Shown: positions 16,799 to 25,761, counted from the stretch's first letter. The stretch: 64,000 bases of DNA from Achromobacter sp. Bel (GCF_012928505.1 NZ_JABBJN010000031.1:16955-80954), one strand, 5' to 3'. The notes: generated from the letters alone by a model not told the origin. Numbers and translations are program-made.

Positions 16799-16872
16799 GT
16801 TGTCTCCTGGTTCGCGTGATGATGGGAAGCCCGCCGCTCACGCGTTGCGCGCGGGCCTGGATCTGCGCCAGG

Positions 16873-17874
16873 TCAGTCGACCTTGGCGCCGGATGTTTTC
16901 ACGACTTCCGCCCACTTCACGGTCTCTTGCGCCATGAACTGTTTGAATTGCGCCGGCGTGTTGCCCGAGGGCGTCGCGCCCTGGGCCTGCAATTGCGCGC
17001 GAACGGGTTCCTGCTGCAACGCGGCCGCCACGTCGCGCTGGATCTTGTCGACGATGGCGGGCGGCGTGCCCGCGGGCGCCAGCAACCCGAACCAGCTGGA
17101 AGCCTCGTACCCTTTCACGCCGGCCTCGGCTAGCGTCGGCACATCCGGCAGCGCGGGCGAGCGCGCGGCTGTAGTGACCGCCAGGGGACGCAGCTTGCCG
17201 CCCTTGATGTAGCCCATGGACGAGGGCAGGTTGTCGAAGATCAGATCAGCGGAACCGCCCATCACGTCGGTCAGGGCGGGGCTGCTGCCCTTGTACGGCA
17301 CGTGCGTCATGCGGGTGCCCGTCATGCTCTGGAACAGTTCGCCCGACAGGTGGGTGGAGGTGCCGTTGCCGGTGGACGCCATGTTGACGCTGTCAGGATG
17401 GGCCTTCAGGTATTTGATCAGGTCCGCCACCGTGCGGATGCCGTGCTTGTCGGCGAACTTCGGGTTCAGTTCAAGAATGTTCGGTACCGGGATGACGAGC
17501 GTGACGGGCACGAAGTCCTTGACCGGGTCGTAGGGCAGCTTGGCGTAGACGGACTGATTGATCGCGTGCGTGCTGACGGTGCCCATCAACAACGTGTAGC
17601 CGTCGGCGGGCGCGCGTGCCGCTTCCGCCGAGCCGACGTTGCCGCCTGCGCCCGCCTTGTTGTCCACCACCACGGATTTGTTCCAGCTCTTGCCCAATTC
17701 GGCCGCCACGACGCGCGCGGCGATGTCCGCCGTGCCGCCCGCGGGGAAGGGCACGATGATCTTCACATCGCGTTCCGGATAGTCGGCTAGCGTGGGGGCG
17801 GCGGGCAGCAGGAAGGCGGTGGCCGTCAGCATGGCGGCAGTGAGTAGCCGGCTGCGCAGGGGGGCTGCTTGCAT
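16873..17874 (-). CDS. Bug/TctC-family binding protein, second copy
   Basis: Periplasmic binding protein of 333 aa from the ATG at 17874, which has a perfect AAGGAG ribosome site. Signal peptide [20 protein letters not shown] then [10 protein letters not shown], mature [20 protein letters not shown]. The Bug landmarks [46 protein letters not shown] and [20 protein letters not shown] are present. The open frame extends upstream to 18036 without coding character. It is the first gene of the minus-strand operon, read away from a 221-base divergent promoter region with GntR-like operators. Confidence 0.93.
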   Translation of the reverse strand: MQAAPLRSRLLTAAMLTATAFLLPAAPTLADYPERDVKIIVPFPAGGTADIAARVVAAELGKSWNKSVVVDNKAGAGGNVGSAEAARAPADGYTLLMGTVSTHAINQSVYAKLPYDPVKDFVPVTLVIPVPNILELNPKFADKHGIRTVADLIKYLKAHPDSVNMASTGNGTSTHLSGELFQSMTGTRMTHVPYKGSSPALTDVMGGSADLIFDNLPSSMGYIKGGKLRPLAVTTAARSPALPDVPTLAEAGVKGYEASSWFGLLAPAGTPPAIVDKIQRDVAAALQQEPVRAQLQAQGATPSGNTPAQFKQFMAQETVKWAEVVKTSGAKVD

Positions 17875-17997
17875 GGAACGTGTCTCCTTGGTGTGCGCGT
17901 GGCCGCGCATCGTTTGTGGGGAATTCCGCCCCAGGCGTTGCCCGGAGCGGCAAGCCGCAAGGCACGCGCGGCACCCTGCGTTTTGCTGCCGTCTTAC

Positions 17998-18039
17998 TTG
18001 TAAAACAAATATAGGTATTGAGCTTATGGTTGTCAACCA
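17998..18039. promoter_or_regulatory. Candidate FCD/GntR operators in the divergent promoter region
   Basis: TTGTAAAACAA (17998-18008) fits the TNGTNNNACNA pattern recalled for FadR-subfamily GntR regulators, and TGGTTGTCAACCA (18027-18039) is a perfect odd-centred palindrome. Both lie in the A/T-rich stretch between the divergent Bug and DHDPS-family operons. The regulator encoded at 19129-19902 is the obvious candidate to bind them; this is inferred from pattern and position. Confidence 0.5.
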
Positions 18040-18095
18040 AGTATACTTTTTTCACCTTACTCATCTGACAACTGGATCAGCCAGGAGCCCCGTCC

Positions 18096-19025
18096 ATGAA
18101 AACTTCCCCGGTATCCGCCCAGGACTTGCAGCGTTCGGTCATTGCCGTGCCGCCGTTGGCCCGCCATGACGACCTTTCCTTGAACGAAGCCGCCAACAAG
18201 GCGTTGCTGGGCCATCTGGAAGCTGGCGGCGTGCGCAATGTGATGTACGGCGGCAACGCCAACTTCTACAACGTGGCCGTCAGCGAATACGCGCGCATCG
18301 TGGACATGCTTGCGGGCCTGGCGGGGTCGGACACGTGGATCCTGCCGTCGGTCGGGCCCGACTACGGCAAGATGATGGACCAGGCGGCGATCCTGCGGTC
18401 GCGCCCCTTTCCCACGGCGATGCTGCTGCCGATGTCGTTCCCGTACACGGACGCCGGACTGGCGGATGGGGTGCGGCGCTTCACCGACGCGTTGGGCAAG
18501 TCCGCCGTGGTCTACATCAAGTCGGCGGACTATCTGGCGCCGGGCACGGCCGCGCGCTTGATCGAGGAAGGCCGCATCGTCGCTTTCAAGTACGCGGTCG
18601 TGCGTGACAACCCGGCGAAGGATCCGTACCTGTCGTCCCTGTTGCAAGCGGTGGATGCGCGCTGGATCGTCAGCGGCATCGGCGAACGTCCGGCCATCGT
18701 CCACTACCGCGACTTCGGGCTGAAGAGCTTCACGTCGGGTTCGGTATGCGTGGCGCCGCGCGGGTCGATGCGCTTGCTGCATCTGCTGCGCGAAGGCCGC
18801 TACGACGAAGCCGAAGCGGTGCGCGAGCATTACCTGGGCTTGGAAGACTGCCGCGACGGCATCAGCCCGATCCGCGTGCTGCACGACGCCGTGACGTTGT
18901 CCGGCGTGGCTGACATGGGCCCGATGCTGCCGCTGTTGACCGGTATTTCCAGCGCGGAGCGCGAACGCGTGGCGCCTGTCGCGCGCGCGTTGGCCGAGTG
19001 GGACAAGGAAGCCGTGGCGGCCTGA
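18096..19025 (+). CDS. DHDPS/NAL-superfamily aldolase or dehydratase, substrate unknown
   Basis: TIM-barrel lyase of 309 aa related to dihydrodipicolinate synthase. The Schiff-base lysine is K165 in VAFKYAVVRDN and a tyrosine sits at Y140 (VVYIKSAD), where DHDPS has its catalytic Tyr. The usual GTTGE loop is replaced by YGGNANFYN, and a compact C-terminus carries SVCVAPRGSMRLLHLLREGR. The loop change argues against a true DapA role. Members in such clusters usually cleave or dehydrate keto-deoxy sugar acids. It is the first gene of the plus-strand operon and is probably controlled by the GntR protein that follows. Confidence 0.8.
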   Translation: MKTSPVSAQDLQRSVIAVPPLARHDDLSLNEAANKALLGHLEAGGVRNVMYGGNANFYNVAVSEYARIVDMLAGLAGSDTWILPSVGPDYGKMMDQAAILRSRPFPTAMLLPMSFPYTDAGLADGVRRFTDALGKSAVVYIKSADYLAPGTAARLIEEGRIVAFKYAVVRDNPAKDPYLSSLLQAVDARWIVSGIGERPAIVHYRDFGLKSFTSGSVCVAPRGSMRLLHLLREGRYDEAEAVREHYLGLEDCRDGISPIRVLHDAVTLSGVADMGPMLPLLTGISSAERERVAPVARALAEWDKEAVAA

Positions 19026-19128
19026 CCGTGAACGCGGCGGCCGCGAGCCTCCCGTCGGACCGCCTGTTGGCGGTACGATGGGCGCTGTTCCCGGAATGGT
19101 GAACAGGCCTAAGCATCCAGGAGGTTTC

Positions 19129-19902
19129 GTGGCCCGATCCAAAGCATCAACTTCATCCGAACCCCAGGCGGCTGCCGAGTCCGAGGCGCCGGGTTCGCCC
19201 CCGCTCGAACGCGGGCACCGGGTGCGGCTGGCGGATCAGGTCTACGGGCAGATTTTCGAACAGATCGTGTCCGGCGGATTGAACGTCGGCGACAAGCTGC
19301 CCTCTGAAAACGAGATCTCGGAACGTTTCGGCGTATCGCGGCCCGTCGTGCGCGAGGCTTTGCTGCGCCTGCGCGCGGATGGCCTGATCACCGCGCATCA
19401 GGGTCTTGGCACGTTCGTCAGCCATCAGCCCGCGCCGCGCCTGAAGACCTTCAACGACGTGCAGAACGTCAGCGCCTACCTGCGTGCGCAAGAGGTGCGG
19501 GTGGCGCTGGAAGGCGACGCGGCCCGGCTGGCCGCGCTGCGCCGCACGGACGAACAACTGAAGAAGATCGCCGATGCGCACGCGGCATTCGCCGACAGCC
19601 TGACGCACGGCCAGGTGTCGCCCGAGGCCGACCTGGCGTTCCACGCCAGCATCGCCGAAGCCAGCGGCAACGACTTCTATCTGGGGGTGCTGGAAAGCAT
19701 CCATGAATCCATCAACGGTTTCATGCGGCTGACCTTGAGCCTGACGCGCACCGGTTCTCGGCAGCGCGCCCAACGCGTCGTGGACGAGCACGCGACCATC
19801 CTGGACGCCATCCGCGAACAGGACAGCGAGCGCGCACGCGTCGCCATGCAGTTCCATTTGGGGCAGGCGCGCCATCGGCTGGTGGACCGCGAGCGCGACT
19901 GA
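19129..19902 (+). CDS. FadR-subfamily (FCD) GntR transcriptional regulator
   Basis: Regulator of 257 aa: a winged helix-turn-helix at about 25-90 (LADQVYGQIFEQIVSGGL, GDKLPSENEISERFGVSRPV, REALLRLRADGLITAHQGLG) and a C-terminal all-helical FCD ligand domain with metal-binding type residues (DLAFHASIAEASGN, and DEHATILDAIREQD). The GTG at 19129 is preceded by AGGAGG at ideal spacing; the frame is open to 19078 but without a better ribosome site. FCD regulators sense small organic acids. Located inside the operon, it most likely represses its own cluster through the palindromes near 18000-18040. Confidence 0.9.
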   Translation: MARSKASTSSEPQAAAESEAPGSPPLERGHRVRLADQVYGQIFEQIVSGGLNVGDKLPSENEISERFGVSRPVVREALLRLRADGLITAHQGLGTFVSHQPAPRLKTFNDVQNVSAYLRAQEVRVALEGDAARLAALRRTDEQLKKIADAHAAFADSLTHGQVSPEADLAFHASIAEASGNDFYLGVLESIHESINGFMRLTLSLTRTGSRQRAQRVVDEHATILDAIREQDSERARVAMQFHLGQARHRLVDRERD

Positions 19903-19927
19903 CATCAACACGCGACGGAGACAACGA

Positions 19928-21049
19928 GTGCAAGGCAATGGAGCAGTAGCGAAGAACGTGCCGGTCGAGCAGGTCCGCGAACAGATCCTGCAGGTGCTGC
20001 AAGCCTGGGGCATGGACGAAGACCTGGCGCACACGACGGCGGGCCTGATGGCGCAGACGGACCTGCTGGGCGTCGATTCCCACGGCATCTCGATGCTGCC
20101 GTCGTACGAGGAAAAATTGCGCGCGGGTTCCTTGCGTCTGGACGCGCGCGCCCGGGTGGTGCGCGACGGCGGGGCCAGCGCGTTGATCGACGGCATGGGC
20201 GGCCTGGGCTATCCGGTGGCATCGCAGGCCATGCATCTGGCCGTCGACAAGGCGCTCACGCACGGCGTGGGCGCGGTGTCGGTCTGCAATTCGCATCACT
20301 TCGGCGCGGCCGGTGTGTACGCGCGCATCGCGGTGCAGCGCGGCGTGGTAGGACTGGTCACCAGCAGCGCCAACGGCATCATCATGGTGCCCACGCGCGG
20401 CGCCATGCCTATGCTGGGCACCAACCCTATTGCATTCGGCGCGCCCGCGGCCCATAACGAGCCCTTCGTGCTGGACATGGCGACGACCACGGTGGCGGCC
20501 AACAAGGTCAAGGTCTACGACTTTCTGGGCAAGCCGTTGCCGCCGGGCTGGGCGGTCGACGGGCAGGGCGGGGCGGTCACCGACGCCGACGCGGCGATGC
20601 AGTTCATCTTCAAACGCCCTGAAGGCGGCCTGACGCCGTTGGGCGGAACGTGCGCGATGAGCAGCCATAAAGGCTACGGCCTGGCGATGATGGCGCAGAT
20701 CCTGGGCGGCACGCTCAGCGGTAGCGCGTTCGCCGCTCGCCGCGCGCCGACCCGCCGCCCGGGAGAGCCGGACGATGTAGGGCATTTCTTCCTGGCGCTG
20801 AACCCCGACGCGTTCCGCGCCGCAGGTTCGTTCGAATCCGATATGGATGACATGATCGACGCGCTGCACGATACGCCGGCCGCCAATCCGGAGGAACCCG
20901 TGCTGGTGGCCGGCGAACCCGAGGCGGCCGAACGCGCGCGCCGGCTGAGCCAGGGCATCCCGATTCCGGCGGCGTTGGCCGAACGCCTGCGCGGCATCTG
21001 CGAGCGTGCCGGCACGCCGTATCTGCTGGAGGACATTTGCATCGGCTGA
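19928..21049 (+). CDS. Ldh-family (malate/L-lactate-type) NAD(P)-dependent 2-hydroxyacid dehydrogenase
   Basis: Oxidoreductase of 373 aa in the Ldh_2/YlbC/YiaK family, unrelated to classical Rossmann dehydrogenases. The catalytic DSHGISMLPSY, VCNSHHFGAAGVYA, PMLGTNPIAFGAPA, DMATTTVAANKVKVY and SSHKGYGLAMMAQILGG blocks are typical. Substrates in this family include malate, ureidoglycolate, 2,3-diketogulonate and other hydroxyacids; the cluster suggests a sugar or hydroxy acid. The start is GTG (19928) after a CGGAGACAACGA ribosome site, 25 bases after the regulator gene. Confidence 0.87.
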   Translation: MQGNGAVAKNVPVEQVREQILQVLQAWGMDEDLAHTTAGLMAQTDLLGVDSHGISMLPSYEEKLRAGSLRLDARARVVRDGGASALIDGMGGLGYPVASQAMHLAVDKALTHGVGAVSVCNSHHFGAAGVYARIAVQRGVVGLVTSSANGIIMVPTRGAMPMLGTNPIAFGAPAAHNEPFVLDMATTTVAANKVKVYDFLGKPLPPGWAVDGQGGAVTDADAAMQFIFKRPEGGLTPLGGTCAMSSHKGYGLAMMAQILGGTLSGSAFAARRAPTRRPGEPDDVGHFFLALNPDAFRAAGSFESDMDDMIDALHDTPAANPEEPVLVAGEPEAAERARRLSQGIPIPAALAERLRGICERAGTPYLLEDICIG

Positions 21050-21128
21050 TGCGGCCGCACCGCATCAAACGATAGGCACAGACCCGGACACCGGGCGATA
21101 TACCTACAACAACCATGAGGAGACAACA

Positions 21129-22130
21129 ATGCGACAGAACCAACTTGTGGCGCGCAGGCGCCTTGCCATCCTGGCCGCCGCGGTGGCGGGGGCGTTGACC
21201 CTGCTGCCCGGGGCCGCGACGGCGCAAGCCGGCGCCTGGCCCGCCAAGCCCGTCAAGCTGGTCGTGCCGTTCCCGGCCGGCGGCAGCACGGATTCCGTGG
21301 GCCGATTGCTGGCGGCAGAGCTGTCCAAGGAATTGGGCCAAAGCGTCATCGTTGAAAACAAGGGCGGCGCCAACGGCAACATCGGCTCCGACGTCGTGGC
21401 CAAGTCCGAACCGGACGGCTACACGTTGCTGTTGTCCGGCGTGGGGTCCAACGCGATCAGCTATGCCGTCTATCAGAACATGCCCTACCGCAACAGCGAC
21501 TTCGCGCACATCTCGCTGCTGGCGACGGGTCCGAACGTGCTGGTGGCCAACATGGAGTTTCCTGGCAAGACCTTCGCGGACTTCATCCGCCTGGCGCGGG
21601 AGAACCCGGGCAAGTACACCCACGCCAGTTCAGGCAGTGGATCGTCGGGGCATCTGGCCATGGAGATGCTGAAGCAGGACGCCAAGATCGATCTGGTGCA
21701 CGTGCCGTACAAAGGGGGCGCGGCGGCGATCACCGACATGATTGGTGGGCGCGTCTCGGTGATGTTCCTGAACCAGGACACGCTGTTGCCGCAGGTGACG
21801 TCCGGCAAGCTGCGCGCACTGGCGGTGGCCAGCGCCAAGCGCAATCCCGCGTATCCCGACACGCCGACGGTGGCTGAATCGGGCTATCCGGGCTTCTCCG
21901 CCGAGTCGTGGTTCGGTTTGTCCGCGCCCGCCAAGACGCCGCCCGCCGTGATCCAACGCCTGAATCAGGCCACGGTGAAGGCGCTGGCATCGCCCGAGAT
22001 CCGACAGAAGCTGGAGAGCGTGGGCTTCGTGGTGGTGGGGGATGATCCGAAATCGTTCTCGGCGTTCGTCGACAACGAAATCACGAAATGGGGTAAGGCG
22101 GCCAAGGCCTCCGGCGCCCGCATGGACTAG
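21129..22130 (+). CDS. Bug/TctC-family binding protein, third copy
   Basis: Periplasmic solute-binding protein of 333 aa. The signal peptide ends GAATAQA before GAWPAKPVK. Bug signatures: VKLVVPFPAGGSTDSVGRL, VIVENKGGANGNIGSDVVA, DGYTLLLSGVGSNAISYAVY, VPYKGGAAAITDMIGGRVSV and YPDTPTVAESGYPGFSAESW. The ATG at 21129 has a GAGGAGACAAC ribosome site; the frame is open back to 21006, overlapping the Ldh gene, but that is not needed. It is the third Bug gene of this divergent cluster. Confidence 0.93.
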   Translation: MRQNQLVARRRLAILAAAVAGALTLLPGAATAQAGAWPAKPVKLVVPFPAGGSTDSVGRLLAAELSKELGQSVIVENKGGANGNIGSDVVAKSEPDGYTLLLSGVGSNAISYAVYQNMPYRNSDFAHISLLATGPNVLVANMEFPGKTFADFIRLARENPGKYTHASSGSGSSGHLAMEMLKQDAKIDLVHVPYKGGAAAITDMIGGRVSVMFLNQDTLLPQVTSGKLRALAVASAKRNPAYPDTPTVAESGYPGFSAESWFGLSAPAKTPPAVIQRLNQATVKALASPEIRQKLESVGFVVVGDDPKSFSAFVDNEITKWGKAAKASGARMD

Positions 22131-22179
22131 GGCCTGTGCGAGGCTTCATTTGGCGTTAGCCGGCCCTGACTGTTGTACG

Positions 22180-22197
22180 GCCGGGCTTCGGCCCGGC
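22180..22197 (+). terminator. UUCG-capped hairpin between Bug gene and aldolase
   Basis: GCCGGGC-TTCG-GCCCGGC is a perfect 7-bp stem with a stable UUCG loop, followed after a few bases by a pyrimidine-rich TATTCTCTTTT. It may attenuate rather than fully stop transcription into the aldolase gene. Confidence 0.5.
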
Positions 22198-22237
22198 ACA
22201 CTCCGTATTCTCTTTTCTGCAAAAAACGAAGGCGGCA

Positions 22238-23005
22238 ATGAACTCACCCTTACCCAACCGTTTCCGGCAGCGCATCCTGGCCCGCGAACGGCTCATCGGT
22301 TTCTGGATGTGCATGTCCAGCCACATCACGGCCGAGCTTGTCGGGCTGGCGGATTTCGACTGGCTGCTTCTGGACGGCGAGCATTCGCCCAATGAAGTGC
22401 CGATGTTCCTGCAGCAACTGCAAGCCCTGCAGGGCAGCGCCAGCGCCGCCGTGGGTCGGCCGTCGTGGAACGATCCCGTGCAGATCAAGCGTCTGCTGGA
22501 CATCGGCTTCTACAACCTGCTGATTCCGTTCATCGAGTCCGAGGCTGATGCGCGGCTGGCCGTGGCCGCGACCCGCTATCCTCCCCAAGGCATCCGCGGC
22601 GTGGCCGGGGCGCAGCGCAGCAACCGTTATGGCACGGTGCCCGATTACCTGCAGACCATCAACGACAACATCTGCGTACTGTTGCAGATCGAAAGCCGGC
22701 CGGGCATCGACGCCGTCGACGAGATCGCGTCGGTCGAAGGCGTGGACGGCGTGTTCATCGGGCCGTCGGACCTGGCCGCGGCGCTGGGCCATATCGGCAA
22801 CCCGGGCCACCCCGAAGTGCAAGAGGCCATCCGCCATCTGCATCAGCGCGTGACCGCCCAAGGCAAGGCCGTGGGCATCCTGGCGCCGGTGCACGCGGAC
22901 GCGCGCCGCTACCTCGACATGGGCATGCATTTTGTTGCGGTGGGCACGGACCTGGGCGTGTTCAAACAGGCGACGTTCGCGCTGCGCGACGCCTTCCCGA
23001 CCTGA
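22238..23005 (+). CDS. HpcH/HpaI-family aldolase (GarL-like)
   Basis: Class II pyruvate aldolase of 255 aa, close in length to 5-keto-4-deoxyglucarate aldolase GarL. Family blocks: [63 protein letters not shown], and GVFIGPSDLAAALGHIGNPGHPEV. It differs from the hpaI product of this window (for example in the RGVAGAQRSNRYG loop), so it acts on another substrate, probably the keto-deoxy acid made by the neighbouring DHDPS-family enzyme or dehydrogenase. It is the last gene of the plus-strand cluster and is directly followed by a dispersed repeat. Confidence 0.88.
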   Translation: MNSPLPNRFRQRILARERLIGFWMCMSSHITAELVGLADFDWLLLDGEHSPNEVPMFLQQLQALQGSASAAVGRPSWNDPVQIKRLLDIGFYNLLIPFIESEADARLAVAATRYPPQGIRGVAGAQRSNRYGTVPDYLQTINDNICVLLQIESRPGIDAVDEIASVEGVDGVFIGPSDLAAALGHIGNPGHPEVQEAIRHLHQRVTAQGKAVGILAPVHADARRYLDMGMHFVAVGTDLGVFKQATFALRDAFPT

Positions 23006-23016
23006 AAAGGGCAGGG

Positions 23017-23100
23017 CCCCCACGCTACGCACGCGTTGCGTGCTTGCAGCCCCCCAAGGGGGGGGCTGCTGCCCCGCTTTGGGGCGGCCCGGCGGCGGGG
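23017..23100 (+). repeat. Dispersed GC-rich structured repeat, copy A
   Basis: Begins CCCCCACGC 11 bases after the aldolase stop and contains three nested inverted repeats: around ACGCACGCGTTGCGTGC, then GCAGCCCCCC/GGGGGGCTGC, then GCCCC-GCTTT-GGGGC, ending in GGCGGGG. A second copy in the opposite orientation lies at 28855-28943. The order of elements (CCCCCACGC, TTGC, GCAGCCCCCC, AGGGGG, TTGGGGCGGCC) is the same in both. It looks like the REP-like terminator repeats of Burkholderiales. Confidence 0.75.
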
Positions 23101-23132
23101 CGGCGATTCTTCTGCGGATTGGGGCTTTCCGC

Positions 23133-24365
23133 TTATTCCTCCAGCGCCAGCAATTCGCTGACGGTCTGGCGGCGCCGGATCAGGCGGGCGTTGCCCTCGT
23201 CAAGCAGCACTTCCGGCGCCAGCGGCCGGCTGTTGTAGTTGGATGACATCGACGAGCCGTACGCGCCCGCGTTGTGGAACACCATGAAGTCGCCGATGCG
23301 CGGCTGCGGCAGCAACTGGTCGGACATGACGCCGCCTTCATCCTGCGTGAACACGTCGCCCGATTCGCACAGGGGGCCGGCGACCGCGATGCGCGTGTCG
23401 CCCACGCCTTGCGGGGCCGAGCCGTCGGGCGCATGCACCGAGATGCGGTGATAGCTGCCGTACATGGCCGGGCGCATCAGGTCGTTGAAGCCCGCGTCCA
23501 CCAGCGCGAAGTCGCGCTCGGGGCGGCGGTTGACCGAATGCACTTCCGACACCAGCACGCCGGCTTCGGCGACCAGGAAACGGCCAGGTTCGATTTCCAG
23601 CCGGACGGGGTGGCCCAGGAATTGTTCGATGCGTTTGCGTGCCGCGTCCCACTGCTCAAAATAATGGTCGCAATCGATGCGGGGTTCGCCCTCGCGGTAG
23701 GGGATGGACAAGCCGCCGCCGGCCGAGATCGCTTCCAGGTCGTGGTCCAGGGAGCGCACCACGGCGACCATGGCATCGCAGACGCTGGACAGGTGGCCGT
23801 AGTCGACGCCCGAGCCGATGTGCATGTGGACCCCCACCAGCTTCAAGCCATGGCGGCGCACGATCGACACGGCTTCGGCCACGTCATCGATCCAGATGCC
23901 ATGCTTGCTTTGCGGGCCGCCGGTATTGGTCTTGTTGCTGTGGCCGTGGCCGAAGCCGGGATTGATGCGCAGCCAGACGCGGTGCCCGCGCGAGGCCTGG
24001 CCCACGCGCTCCAGCATGTCCAGCGAACCGGCGTTCACGGTGATGCCGTGGCGGAGCACGGTGGCCAGCGTGGCGTGGTCGATCAGGTCGGCCGTGAAGA
24101 CCATGCCTTCGGGTTCGCCCTTGGGGTCGAAGCCCGCAGCCAGGCTGCGTTCGATCTCGCCCAGTGATACGGCGTCAACGACCGCGCCTTCCTCGCGCAT
24201 CAGGCGCAGGATGTGCAGGTTGGAGCAGGCCTTCTGCGCGTAGCGGATGGTGTCGAAGCGGCGCAACTGCGCGATGCGTTCGCGGATGACGGCGGCGTCG
24301 TACACCCACAGCGGCGTGCCGTGCTGGGTGGCGAGTTGGGTGAGTTGGCGCGGATCGAATGCCAT
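23133..24365 (-). CDS. lysA: Diaminopimelate decarboxylase (LysA)
   Basis: PLP-dependent fold-III decarboxylase making lysine from meso-diaminopimelate. The PLP lysine is K45 in IRYAQKACSN, followed by HMHIGSGVDYGHL, SAGGGLSIPY, the EPGRFLVAEAG phosphate-binding block, GPLCESGDVF with the active-site Cys of the partner subunit, and FHNAGAYGSSMSSNYN. The 410-aa length is normal. It is divergently transcribed from lysR with a 113-base gap, exactly the E. coli arrangement, so LysR-dependent, lysine-repressed control is expected. Confidence 0.95.
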   Translation of the reverse strand: MAFDPRQLTQLATQHGTPLWVYDAAVIRERIAQLRRFDTIRYAQKACSNLHILRLMREEGAVVDAVSLGEIERSLAAGFDPKGEPEGMVFTADLIDHATLATVLRHGITVNAGSLDMLERVGQASRGHRVWLRINPGFGHGHSNKTNTGGPQSKHGIWIDDVAEAVSIVRRHGLKLVGVHMHIGSGVDYGHLSSVCDAMVAVVRSLDHDLEAISAGGGLSIPYREGEPRIDCDHYFEQWDAARKRIEQFLGHPVRLEIEPGRFLVAEAGVLVSEVHSVNRRPERDFALVDAGFNDLMRPAMYGSYHRISVHAPDGSAPQGVGDTRIAVAGPLCESGDVFTQDEGGVMSDQLLPQPRIGDFMVFHNAGAYGSSMSSNYNSRPLAPEVLLDEGNARLIRRRQTVSELLALEE

Positions 24366-24478
24366 GACGGGCGGACCTTGAGTGGGAATGGAAACCAGGC
24401 GGGATGATGCCTGTTCAAATGCATCCAGTAAAATGCTTATATTTCAAAGATCCATTCATTCCTGATATGGGGTGGCCC

Positions 24479-25405
24479 ATGCTGACGCATCGGCATATCG
24501 AAGTGTTCCGGGCGGTGATGATCGCCGGCAGCGTCACCCGGGCGGCCGAGCTCCTTAGCTCTTCACAACCCACGGTCAGCCGCGAGCTGGCCCGCATGGA
24601 GCACAGCATCGGTTTCGCGCTGTTCGAGCGCGTGCATGGTCGTTTGCGGCCCACCATGCCGGCGCTGGCGCTCTACGACGAGATCCGGCAGTCCTACGCG
24701 GGATTGGAGCGCGTGGCGTCCGCCGCCGCCCGCTTGCGCGCCTTCCGGGGCGGCCAGTTGTCGGTGATCGCCTTGCCGGCGTTCTCGCATTCCATCCTGC
24801 CGGACGCGTTCCGGCGCTTTCATGATGAGCATCCCGGGGTCAGCCTGTCGGTCGAGGCGCAGGAGTCGCCGTTCCTGGAGGAATGGCTGACCGCGCAGCG
24901 GTATGACCTGGGGCTGACGGAACACGACGCGGCGCCCGCCGGCACGCGTGTGCAATTGCTGTTGCAGGTGGATGAGGTGTGCGTGCTGCCTGACGGGCAC
25001 GCGCTGCTGGCCAAGCCGGCAATCGATCTGCCCGACTTTGAAGGTCAGGCCTTCGTGAGCCTATCGTCCAGCGATCCCTACCGGATACAGATCGACGAAG
25101 CCTTCGCCGAGTCCAGGGTGCTGCGGCGCTCCATTGTGGAGACGCCCACGGCGGTGTCCGTGTGCACGTTCGTGCGCCAGGGGCTGGGCCTGGCGATCGT
25201 GAACCCGCTGACGGCGCTGGATTTTGCGGGCCGCGGCCTGCATATCCGTCCGCTGCGGCGGTCGTTCCCGTTTCGCGTCAATGTAGTGTTTCCCGAACAT
25301 CGTCCGGCGAATCCGCTGGTGGACGCGTTCATGGCGTCGCTGGCCGGTGCGGCCGAAGCCATCAAGCGCCAATTGGTATCCCGCATGGGGCAAGGCGGCG
25401 CGTAG
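24479..25405 (+). CDS. lysR: LysR, transcriptional activator of lysA
   Basis: LysR-type regulator of 308 aa with the N-terminal helix-turn-helix (LTHRHIEVFRAVMIAGSVTR, SSQPTVSRELARMEHSIGFALFER) and a periplasmic-binding-protein-like effector domain. Several blocks match E. coli LysR closely as I recall it: QESPFLEEWLTAQRYDLGLTE, DEVCVLPDGHAL, IVETPTAVSVC, GLAIVNPLTALDFA. The ATG at 24479 (MLTHRHIEVF) follows GGGGTGG; in-frame upstream starts at 24404 and 24467 give an atypical N-terminus. Its placement divergent from lysA confirms the assignment. Confidence 0.92.
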   Translation: MLTHRHIEVFRAVMIAGSVTRAAELLSSSQPTVSRELARMEHSIGFALFERVHGRLRPTMPALALYDEIRQSYAGLERVASAAARLRAFRGGQLSVIALPAFSHSILPDAFRRFHDEHPGVSLSVEAQESPFLEEWLTAQRYDLGLTEHDAAPAGTRVQLLLQVDEVCVLPDGHALLAKPAIDLPDFEGQAFVSLSSSDPYRIQIDEAFAESRVLRRSIVETPTAVSVCTFVRQGLGLAIVNPLTALDFAGRGLHIRPLRRSFPFRVNVVFPEHRPANPLVDAFMASLAGAAEAIKRQLVSRMGQGGA

Positions 25406-25422
25406 CGGATGGAGCGGGCAAC

Positions 25423-25448
25423 AAAAAAGGATGCCCTGGGGCATCCTT
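25423..25448 (-). terminator. Terminator of rpsT
   Basis: AAGGATGCCC and GGGCATCCTT form a perfect 10-bp stem around a two-base loop. On the minus strand the hairpin is followed by six T, so it terminates rpsT. It lies between convergent genes and could serve lysR weakly. Confidence 0.88.
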
Positions 25449-25497
25449 CTTCATTTGCCGTATTCATGACGCCCCAAAAAGCAGGGGCGGCAGAATC

Positions 25498-25761
25498 TTA
25501 GGCCAGCGCCTTGATAGCGGCAGCCAGGCGGCTCTTGTGGCGAGCGGCCTTGTTCTTGTGGATGATGTTCTTGTCAGCCACGCGATCGATCACGCTCGAG
25601 GCCTTCTGGAACACTTCGCCAGCCGAAGCCTTGTCGCCAGCGGCGATGGATTGGCGAACGCGCTTGATGGCGGTGCGCAGCATCGAGCGCAGGCTGGAAT
25701 TGTGCTTGTTGCGCTCAACGGATTGGCGAGCGCGCTTGCGGGCTTGGGCGGTATTGGCCAT
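25498..25761 (-). CDS. rpsT: 30S ribosomal protein S20
   Basis: Basic 87-residue protein with the S20 sequence: [34 protein letters not shown], and C-terminal [20 protein letters not shown]. It binds 16S rRNA early in small-subunit assembly. An in-frame ATG 12 codons upstream is not used by the family. It is monocistronic, with a strong terminator immediately downstream. Confidence 0.97.
   Translation of the reverse strand: MANTAQARKRARQSVERNKHNSSLRSMLRTAIKRVRQSIAAGDKASAGEVFQKASSVIDRVADKNIIHKNKAARHKSRLAAAIKALA

Noticed and set aside
4295..23005. The two HpcH/HpaI-type aldolases as a recent duplication
   Set aside because: They differ through most of their length, including the substrate loop, and belong to different operons; they are old paralogues.
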